Source of the DNA: Ruminococcus sp. CAG:563
GTDB lineage: Bacteria > Bacillota > Clostridia > Oscillospirales > Acutalibacteraceae
Direction of reading: 5' to 3'
Length of the DNA: 5,181 nt
Assembly (NCBI GenBank): GCA_000434915.1
Contig: FR882045.1
Coordinates: 1-5,181 of the forward strand
Shown here: in pieces, positions 1-5,181 of the stretch
How positions within the stretch are numbered: the stretch's first letter is position 1
How the letters are laid out: each line of letters starts with the position of its first letter
Position numbers and translations under genes: made by a program
The notes under the pieces: generated by a model
The model's database searches: none
What the model was told of the DNA's origin: nothing
The model's input: the letters and a program-made list of their open reading frames with translations, nothing else

Positions 1-2610
1 GGAGACACGATAACAACATAATAATTCATTGTCAAAATATCTGCGTATTGTTCCTGCAGCTATCGTTAATCTGGCCGAATTGTCTGTTCCGTCACTTGAT
101 GTCAGTGTTCCGCCCTTTATAGTTGCACCAGTACAAGTCATTGTACCGTCTTTTGCAAGTGTAAAATTATCTGTGTCAATCGTCAACAAATTACTTGCGA
201 TGTTGATTTCGGAAACAAGATTATTGTTCTCATCCTTCTGCACGCACATGTCAATTTTTGCCTGCACCGACTGCTCAACGTCTGCTGCTGTGGGTGTCCA
301 TTCCGTCCAATCAGTGGCGATATTGCCGACTTCAAGCTTAAGCGATGAAAAAACAATACCTGCAACGTAACCGATAGGGATTCCTTCCAACCTAAAATTT
401 AGCTGAAACGTTTCGATTGCTCCACCTGTTGTAAAGACGATAACGACCTTGCTGAAGCTGTTAGTCAGAGACGCTCCCCGAGACCGTGTACTGTCTATTG
501 TTACGGCGTTTGCTCCTGTACCTGTATAGACCGCATTAGCAAGATTTAACGTTGCCCGATTTTTTAGTTTAATGCCAGAATCATACATCCTTGCCCAAAA
601 AGACAATGTGTATGTAGTCTTGGGCTTAAGTACGTTACCTGCATTTTTGCTGCCGAGCGCAGCTTCCACAAAAGCACTGCCGGCATATTTAAAACCCGAT
701 GCGGTTTCGTTGTTAGACATAAATAAAATTCTTTGTGCCTGTCCGGACGGCAATGTGGTTTGGTCTTTTGCAACATAAGGGTTAGTTCCGCTCTCAAATC
801 CGTCAAAATATGAATTATACGTATTTGTCGTAAAATTCTCAAAGCAAGCCGAATTTTTAAGTAAGTTGCGAGACTCCGTTTTAATGCTGCTCTCAACCGT
901 AAGCGCAATACTGTCAGATTTTTGATCTATCAATGAATTGCACACTGCTTTGGTGATATACCCTGCCGTTTCGAGCGTCTGCACTCTGCTGACGGCGGCA
1001 GAAATTTTCTGGTCCGTCTGGCTGACGTAGGAATCATAGGTTGTCTTCAACAGCCAATTTTTCTTTTCGTCGTCATACGTTGCTTTGGTGACATAGTTTC
1101 CGCTGATTTTGGATTCGACCTTGCCGGCAAGAATCGCAATCGTAGTGTCCTTCTGCACCTCGGTCGTTACCTTGCCTTCAATTTTTCCGTCAATGCCTGC
1201 AAGTTCTGTATTTATAGTGCCGATCTGATTTGTTATGCCCTCAATCTGACCGTCAACGGTTTCTTTCTTCGCATACGTCGCTTCAAAAGATTTCGCCGTC
1301 GCTTTGATCTTAGCTTCAAGCCCGTTCTTTGTGTCGGCTATCTCTGCTTCAAATCCGTCAACAGTCTGCGTCAGCTTAGAATATTTTTCGTCCGTCTCTT
1401 TTACGAGGGCGGTGATTCTCTGCTCCTGTTTGTCAACCTTCAACATTGTCTTTTTCAAGGCTTTATCAGTGGTTGATGCCGCAGCGTAGTCCGTTGATGT
1501 GGCCTGCGGAGCTTCAAGCTTTGACTTCTCCTTTATTCCGTCGCCAACAGTCATGTCGGTGCGCATAAAGATCGTCTTATACTCTTTTTCCTCGCCGATT
1601 TCACCATTTTTTCGCTCGCAAACCTTGAGGGTAAAGATATCTCCGAAATTTAGAAATCCGATACCGAATGAATCAAGGTCATACAGGTAATATTCCGTAT
1701 TTTTAACGTTATTATATATGCCTTGAATAAATGTCTCTCGGTATGCATCGTTCGACGAATCTTCCATTATTTCAACATTCGATATTTTAACAGCTGTCTG
1801 AGAATCTGTAAGGTTTGACGGATAGAATACATTATCCTCCTGCGGTTCTCGACTTAATACAACGCCCATAACCGGTCCGTACTTTGCACCGATAGTCACA
1901 CTTCGGAGATTGCTCTCGTCAATCACATAGCCGCTCTCTGTCGGCTTTATGCAATAAAGCTTAAACGGATCGCCTCCGAGTGAATTCTTAAACGCAAACG
2001 TCACGCCCGAAGCCTTTGCAATTTCGTCAAGAATATCACGGTATGTATATGCCGCTTCGGTGCTGTCATTTTCGATGTCAAGGAACTTTTCGCTCGTAAT
2101 CTTTTTATCGGCGTTTGCCATAAGACTAAGGCTGTTTGTATCGTAATTGATACCGAGCTTATTTAATATAGCAATAAGGTAATTTTTAACGGTAATACCG
2201 CTCTGCCACAATGATGCAGTATATGGCTGCATTGACAAGTAAAGCTCATCGTAAGCAATAATGCTTGTAATGTTTTGCACCGCATCATATTCGGGAGCTT
2301 CTGCGATATAAAATCCACCATAGCCGATTGTCGCACGGTCACCCTCTGGGTGTGTTACCGTGAGATTTAAACTATCGAGCAACAAGCCTTTTTTTGCTTT
2401 TGCTGTCCAGTCGCCTTTTAGCTTAACCTCAAGACAACGCATCACGGAGCGGTACAATGCCCCGTCAAAGTAATACCGTATTTCATTGATATCTTCCGGG
2501 GTAATGTCGGCTATGTGGGCATACGAACTGCCGTTCTTTCGTTCCAGCTTCATGGTCACTTCAACAGTCTTGCCCATTACCTCCATTATTTCCTGTACGG
2601 TTTTGCTCAT
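1..2610 (-). CDS. Phage tail-tip / tail-associated protein with adhesin-like modules (C-terminus cut by window edge)
   Basis: An 870-codon open frame from ATG 2610 to the left edge without a stop. It is the large protein that follows the Dit position in Bacillota siphoviruses, forming the tail tip and carrying host-contact modules. Residues 1-360 (from MSKTVQEIMEVMGKTVEV) are mixed alpha/beta and fit the gp27-like hub / prophage tail endopeptidase-like N-terminus; this fold assignment is by position and style only. Residues 382-570 are charged, heptad-like and repeat-bearing, probably a trimeric coiled-coil stalk. Residues 581-777 look like a carbohydrate-binding-type beta-sandwich, opening at RNLLKNSACFENF and closing at KLEVGNIATDWTEWTPTAAD. 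Residues 778-870 include NFTLAKDGTMTCTGATIKGG, a motif common in tail side-fibre and receptor-binding regions. I see no clear catalytic motif. The 4-nt ATGA overlap and a strong ribosome binding site support the start. Role confidence is good at the level of tail-tip protein and lower for each domain. Confidence 0.88.
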   Translation of the reverse strand, partial: MSKTVQEIMEVMGKTVEVTMKLERKNGSSYAHIADITPEDINEIRYYFDGALYRSVMRCLEVKLKGDWTAKAKKGLLLDSLNLTVTHPEGDRATIGYGGFYIAEAPEYDAVQNITSIIAYDELYLSMQPYTASLWQSGITVKNYLIAILNKLGINYDTNSLSLMANADKKITSEKFLDIENDSTEAAYTYRDILDEIAKASGVTFAFKNSLGGDPFKLYCIKPTESGYVIDESNLRSVTIGAKYGPVMGVVLSREPQEDNVFYPSNLTDSQTAVKISNVEIMEDSSNDAYRETFIQGIYNNVKNTEYYLYDLDSFGIGFLNFGDIFTLKVCERKNGEIGEEKEYKTIFMRTDMTVGDGIKEKSKLEAPQATSTDYAAASTTDKALKKTMLKVDKQEQRITALVKETDEKYSKLTQTVDGFEAEIADTKNGLEAKIKATAKSFEATYAKKETVDGQIEGITNQIGTINTELAGIDGKIEGKVTTEVQKDTTIAILAGKVESKISGNYVTKATYDDEKKNWLLKTTYDSYVSQTDQKISAAVSRVQTLETAGYITKAVCNSLIDQKSDSIALTVESSIKTESRNLLKNSACFENFTTNTYNSYFDGFESGTNPYVAKDQTTLPSGQAQRILFMSNNETASGFKYAGSAFVEAALGSKNAGNVLKPKTTYTLSFWARMYDSGIKLKNRATLNLANAVYTGTGANAVTIDSTRSRGASLTNSFSKVVIVFTTGGAIETFQLNFRLEGIPIGYVAGIVFSSLKLEVGNIATDWTEWTPTAADVEQSVQAKIDMCVQKDENNNLVSEINIASNLLTIDTDNFTLAKDGTMTCTGATIKGGTLTSSDGTDNSARLTIAAGTIRRYFDNELLCCYRVS
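280..870 (-). other. Carbohydrate-binding-like module in the tail-tip protein
   Basis: Residues about 581-777. The segment starts with RNLLKNSACFENF and continues through a predicted all-beta region that includes LKPKTTYTLSFWARMYD (about 646-662) and KVVIVFTTGG. It closes with SLKLEVGNIATDWTEWTP. The pairing of 'N-L-L-x-N-S', 'Y-x-L-S-F-W-A' and 'K-L-E-x-G-x-x-A-T-D-W' is the familiar outline of CBM_4_9-like jelly-roll modules in phage tail proteins, which are thought to contact host surface glycans. The ligand cannot be told from sequence, and binding itself is an inference. Confidence 0.72.
901..1467 (-). other. Coiled-coil stalk with internal repeats in the tail-tip protein
   Basis: Residues about 382-570 of the tail-tip protein are rich in Lys, Glu, Thr, Ile and Val with heptad-like spacing and very few aromatics. 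Short repeats are visible. TVDGFEAEI (416-424) is echoed by TVDGQIEGI (451-459). NYVTKATYDDE (505-515) is echoed by GYITKAVCNS (550-559), the shared Y-[VI]-TKA core being 45 residues apart. KISAAVSRVQ (535-544) matches the SIALTVESSI pattern (567-576). Such 'tK..y.s...Q..d.I...V' repeats are common in the shafts of phage tail proteins. The region probably forms a trimeric helical shaft that spaces the hub from the distal binding modules. Confidence 0.7.
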
Positions 2611-3080
2611 GATTTCGACCTCCTGTTATTGGCAATGACACTAAATTGCATTGAGTCAAATGTGCTTTTACATTGGTACGGCTGTACGCCGTTGCTCAAT
2701 GTTCCGAGCGTACCGTATTTATCCCAATGCTTTATCTTATTGGTAACATCGCCAAAATAAAAGCTTGCGGTTTCAAAGCGTTTGCGTTCGGTACAGTATG
2801 CTCTTACGGTAGCTTCGGTTTGATTAAGACATTTGCACAGAATAGCACGCTCGTCGGCATTTTGTTTTCCGATTGTCACCTGCAATTTAGGAAATATACC
2901 GATAAGCGTACCTTTCATTGAGCCGGTCATGCTTCTTCCTGAATCAGAAGCCCAATATTTATAATCGCTGAGCGACGCATCTTTAATTGTACTCGGGAAA
3001 GCATACCACGTTGAGCCGCATTTGATTGCAAAAGGCTGCGTGCAGTTTTTTATAGTGGTATCTGTATATGTTTTTATCAT
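2607..3080 (-). CDS. Small tail protein in the distal-tail/baseplate position, function unconfirmed
   Basis: A 157-residue protein (starting MIKTYTDTTIKN) lying between the tape measure and tail-tip genes, the place where Bacillota siphoviruses encode the distal tail (Dit) or another small baseplate protein. It has no signal peptide or membrane segment and appears to be a mixed beta-rich soluble protein. Visible elements are an SGRSMTGSMKG segment (about residues 48-58), PKLQVTIG (64-71), a central helical stretch with DERAILCKCLNQ (75-86), then TASFYFGD (104-111). This layout, with 'GR..TG.M', 'PKL' and a late 'FY.GD', resembles small uncharacterised baseplate-region proteins of Firmicutes phages (DUF6711-like). 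I made that match from memory and cannot confirm it. At 157 residues it is shorter than a typical full Dit protein. I chose the ATG at 3080; a GTG one codon upstream (3083) is also possible. The stop (TGA, 2607-2609) overlaps the next ATG. It is expected to be co-expressed with both neighbours. Confidence 0.8.
   Translation of the reverse strand: MIKTYTDTTIKNCTQPFAIKCGSTWYAFPSTIKDASLSDYKYWASDSGRSMTGSMKGTLIGIFPKLQVTIGKQNADERAILCKCLNQTEATVRAYCTERKRFETASFYFGDVTNKIKHWDKYGTLGTLSNGVQPYQCKSTFDSMQFSVIANNRRSKS
2618..2624 (-). promoter_or_regulatory. Ribosome binding site of the tail-tip gene
   Basis: AGGAGGT on the minus strand, 7 nt before the ATG at 2610, a near-perfect Shine-Dalgarno at ideal spacing. 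It lies within the last codons of the small tail protein gene. The ATG overlaps that gene's TGA as ATGA, so translation is probably coupled, and this site fixes the start of the 870-codon frame with confidence. Confidence 0.88.
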
Positions 3081-5181
3081 CACAAAACACCTCCGTTTGT
3101 GGCAAAGGCAAATCGTGAATCGTACTTTTTGTTCGATGAATTTACATCCTTGCCGTCAATCGTAATGCGGTTGACAACGTTCATTGATACCCTATCGGCA
3201 ACCTTGTCAACGAGCATATCCATCCACTCGGTGTTGTTCTGCAACGGGAGGATAGCCTCCGCTCCTGCTTCACCGGCAATAACCGCCTGACCTCTGCCCG
3301 GGTTATTAACAATGCCGCCTTTTGCGAGACGGGGAAAGTGAGCGTAAGGAATATTAAATCCCAAAGAGCTGCCGCCATAGGTCGGTACCCAATTCGGAAT
3401 TTTTATACTGAATGAATTTAAAGCCCCCACAACACGGTTTATCGTATTCTCAACAACGGTAATCACTCCGTTCAGAGCGTTTTTCATTCCCTGTTTTATA
3501 CAGTCAAACTTTTTGCTCCACCATTCGGACTTGAATACATAACCGATATGTGCATTCCAAAAATTTTTGATTCTTGCCCATACGTCGGAAATCCAGTTGA
3601 CTATAGCGTCCTTATTAAGCGTCGCAGCACTAACGAGACCGGCTGCACCTGCAACAATCAGAGCCACGCCAAGTGCCGTTCCCACACCTGTAGCAACAAG
3701 AATAATACCAAGTGCAAGCATTGCCGCCGAAGCGATTCCCAAAATTATTTGAATAATACCTTTAATTTTTTCAGGTAAATAATTCCACATAAGTGTTAAT
3801 GACGTCACAAGGCCAATAGCTCCCGCAGCCATTAAAGCAATACCTAAAGGCAAATTTGCTCCGCTGAATGCAACGACCGCACCAACTGCAATCAATGCGC
3901 CTGAAAGAATCGCAGTAATAGCTAATGCAACAATTTTAACTTCGTTAGATAGTTTTTCCCAATTCAGAGCAATGGCGGTAACTAAAGTTGCCGCACCTGC
4001 GGCAATCAAAGCAATTCCTATCGGCAGCGATACTCCTGCACAACATAAAATCATTCCGATTACCAATAACACCAACCCAGCCACTATAGCAGCTATAGCT
4101 CCGATATTTTCTTCAACAATCTTTTTGAGTTTGCTCCAGTTTAGAGCTGCTGCACCTATTAACAAGGCCGCGCCTGCCGCAAGCATTGCAATTCCAACTG
4201 GAATTTTGAATCCTGATGCGCATAAAATAATACCTAAAACCAAGAACGCCGTTCCGGCAACTGCCATGATTGCCGTTATCATATTTTGTACTTGTGCCGA
4301 TAGCCATCCCCAACCGCTTATTGCCGCAGCCGCAAGTGTTATGCCTGCAACAATGCAAGCTATACCCATAGGGATTTGACCGACTGCAAGCAGTATAAAG
4401 CCGGTTGCCAAAAGAGCAACCGCCAACATCATTTCAAGCTCGTTGATATGTGCCTTAATTGTCTCACATATCTGTTCAAACTTTCCGCCGCTGACATCGG
4501 GAAGATCAAGCAATGCGGCAGGGCTTTCTGACTCGGTATCTGCTGCATTCAGATTATTTGCCGACCGAACATTCTTTTCATCAAACGACGCAAGCTGTGC
4601 ATTTGCTTCTTTTGTCGCCTTTGCATTTTTCTTTGTAGCTTCGGTCTGCTTGTTGATTGCTTTTGCGTTGTACTGCGCTGCCATATCAACGCCCGTCAGC
4701 ACCTTTACAAACAAATTAAGATAAGCGAAGGCATATTTCAACCAATATACAACCCGTTCTATTACGGGAGCTAAAGCGTTTGCAAATACACCTTTCATAG
4801 CGGTTACGGTATTGTTAAGCTTCTCATTGTCGGAAAGCACCTGACGAATGGCATTCTTTACGGCATAAAATCCCGATCGTGCGCCGAATATTGCAAGCGT
4901 ATATTTCGTCATGGTTTTTATAACACTTTTCATACTCGAACCGAGATTTTTGGCGCCGTCTGCCGCAGCATTAAATCCGCCTTTTGACGAGCGTTTAAAT
5001 TTGTCTGCACTGGCTATGAGTGCGTCATACTGCTTTTTAAGCTTCTGATATTCCCTGTTTGCGCTCAATGCATCCGAGCCGTCAATGCCTTTCTTCGCTG
5101 CCAATTTCGCCGTTTTCTGCTCAATCGTCTGCATTTTTGCTTTGACCTTTTCAAGTGTCGCTTCGTACTGCTCGGCATTCT
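3080..5181 (-). CDS. Phage tail tape measure protein (N-terminally cut by window edge)
   Basis: Tape measure protein of a siphovirus-like tail: it fills the tail tube during assembly, sets tail length and in many phages is ejected into the host envelope with the DNA. The frame is open through position 5181 without a stop. The ATG at 5134 is internal, since 15 in-frame codons (NAEQYEATLEKVKAK) precede it in a helical context. Counting from that Met: residues 1-50 are charged coiled coil; 110-150 a hydrophobic stretch (GVFANALAPVIERVVYWLKY); 151-200 a charged Lys/Ala/Asn linker with LASFDEKN, a motif I associate with tape measure proteins of Bacillota phages; 228-516 five hydrophobic ~58-residue repeats; 513-600 a Trp-rich helical region; 604-632 the conserved C-terminal signature LAKGGIVNNPGRGQ followed by GEAGAEAILPL. 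I see no NlpC/P60, lysozyme or peptidase motif in this part. It ends in TGA at 3080-3082, overlapping the next start. The family call is firm; the true start and full length are unknown. Confidence 0.93.
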   Translation of the reverse strand, partial: NAEQYEATLEKVKAKMQTIEQKTAKLAAKKGIDGSDALSANREYQKLKKQYDALIASADKFKRSSKGGFNAAADGAKNLGSSMKSVIKTMTKYTLAIFGARSGFYAVKNAIRQVLSDNEKLNNTVTAMKGVFANALAPVIERVVYWLKYAFAYLNLFVKVLTGVDMAAQYNAKAINKQTEATKKNAKATKEANAQLASFDEKNVRSANNLNAADTESESPAALLDLPDVSGGKFEQICETIKAHINELEMMLAVALLATGFILLAVGQIPMGIACIVAGITLAAAAISGWGWLSAQVQNMITAIMAVAGTAFLVLGIILCASGFKIPVGIAMLAAGAALLIGAAALNWSKLKKIVEENIGAIAAIVAGLVLLVIGMILCCAGVSLPIGIALIAAGAATLVTAIALNWEKLSNEVKIVALAITAILSGALIAVGAVVAFSGANLPLGIALMAAGAIGLVTSLTLMWNYLPEKIKGIIQIILGIASAAMLALGIILVATGVGTALGVALIVAGAAGLVSAATLNKDAIVNWISDVWARIKNFWNAHIGYVFKSEWWSKKFDCIKQGMKNALNGVITVVENTINRVVGALNSFSIKIPNWVPTYGGSSLGFNIPYAHFPRLAKGGIVNNPGRGQAVIAGEAGAEAILPLQNNTEWMDMLVDKVADRVSMNVVNRITIDGKDVNSSNKKYDSRFAFATNGGVL
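3088..3094 (-). promoter_or_regulatory. Ribosome binding site of the small tail protein gene
   Basis: GGAGGTG on the minus strand, lying inside the end of the tape measure coding region. The GGAGG core is 9 nt from the ATG at 3080 and 6 nt from the alternative GTG at 3083, so the site alone does not fully decide the start. ATG is preferred because it is the stronger start codon. The tape measure stop and this start overlap as TGATG, a typical arrangement for stop-start re-initiation. Confidence 0.8.
3587..4453 (-). repeat. Five tandem hydrophobic ~58-residue protein repeats in the tape measure gene
   Basis: The tape measure protein contains five consecutive diverged units, each of about 57-59 residues (~174 nt). 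Approximate unit limits are 4280-4453, 4106-4279, 3935-4105, 3758-3934 and 3587-3757. Each unit has a hydrophobic helix ending in a G-hh-L-hhh-x-G pattern, a short turn with a P-x-G-I-A-type motif, a second Ala/Gly-rich helix (IAAGAA-type), then a polar linker usually carrying Trp (LNWSKL, LNWEKL, LMWNYL). The turn motif reads IPMGIAC, IPVGIAM, LPIGIAL, LPLGIAL and ALGVALI in order. Its anchor position falls at residues 255, 312, 371, 429 and 487 counted from the Met at 5134, giving spacings of 57, 59, 58 and 58. The DNA copies are well diverged, so these are old duplications under protein-level selection, not a recent expansion. The helices look long and hydrophobic enough to be membrane-spanning pairs. 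Confidence 0.88.

Noticed and set aside
29..370. Plus-strand open frame of 113 codons
   Set aside because: It is antisense to the well-supported tail-tip frame. The protein is low-quality Ser/Val-rich sequence with no recognisable domain.
564..908. Minus-strand open frame of 114 codons
   Set aside because: It is an out-of-frame shadow within the tail-tip gene with Arg/Leu-rich composition. The overlapping frame shows clear domain motifs.
2515..2921. Plus-strand frames of 81 and 82 codons opposite the gene junction
   Set aside because: Both are antisense to supported genes, lack ribosome binding sites and resemble no known protein.
3081..3083. GTG start for the small tail protein
   Set aside because: It is possible on spacing (6 nt) but not chosen. 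The adjacent ATG at 3080 is a stronger start and still well placed (9 nt).
3972..4379. Plus-strand open frame of 135 codons, Ala/Ile/Pro-rich
   Set aside because: It lies wholly antisense to the tape measure repeat array. Its composition and repetitiveness are the reverse-strand image of the Gly/Ala-rich repeats, and it has no ribosome binding site or family resemblance.
3587..4453. A multi-pass membrane transporter instead of a tape measure domain
   Set aside because: The repeats are in one continuous frame with an N-terminal coiled coil and the conserved tape measure C-terminal motif, flanked by tail genes.
5132..5134. ATG at 5134 as the real start of the tape measure protein
   Set aside because: The frame stays open to the window edge with coiled-coil-like sequence before this Met, and there is no Shine-Dalgarno just upstream (the preceding bases read GTCAAAGCAAAA).

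Overview
The window is a fragment of a siphovirus-type tail module, from a phage or prophage, read entirely on the minus strand. In transcription order (right to left) it holds three tightly joined genes. The first is the C-terminal part of a tape measure protein (3080..5181, entering from beyond the right edge). The second is a small protein in the distal-tail/baseplate position (2607..3080). The third is a large tail-tip / tail-associated protein (1..2610) that runs off the left edge. Two of the three genes are cut by the window, so neither the tape measure start nor the tail-tip C-terminus can be seen.

The gene order tape measure, small distal tail protein, tail-tip hub with adhesin-like C-terminal modules is the classic order of phages infecting Bacillota. 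The moderate AT richness, the strong AGGAGG-type ribosome binding sites and the sequence style (a 'LASFDEKN' linker motif and a 'LAKGGIV...GEAGAEAILPL' tail in the tape measure protein, 'KLEVGNIATDWT' in the tail-tip protein) suggest a gut-type Clostridia host (Ruminococcus/Oscillospiraceae/Lachnospiraceae-like). The host is an inference. Nothing here says whether the element is an integrated prophage or a free phage.

Layout. 5181-4454: alpha-helical/coiled-coil part of the tape measure protein, a hydrophobic stretch and a charged linker. 4453-3587: five tandem, diverged ~58-residue hydrophobic repeats, the most distinctive structure in the window. 3586-3080: the tape measure C-terminal region with its conserved terminal motif. 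3080-2607: a 157-residue protein in the Dit/baseplate position. 2610-1: the tail-tip protein, with an N-terminal hub-like region, a long coiled-coil/repeat stalk, a carbohydrate-binding-like module and the start of a further beta-rich adhesin region.

The genes overlap by 1 nt (TGATG) and 4 nt (ATGA), and each downstream start has its own strong Shine-Dalgarno sequence inside the end of the gene before it. They therefore look like one translationally coupled operon. No promoter, terminator, RNA gene, mobile element or CRISPR array is visible, and there is no intergenic space of any size. Functionally, the tape measure protein sets tail length and probably helps DNA cross the host membrane, the small protein probably bridges tube and tip, and the large protein forms the tip and reaches the cell surface.
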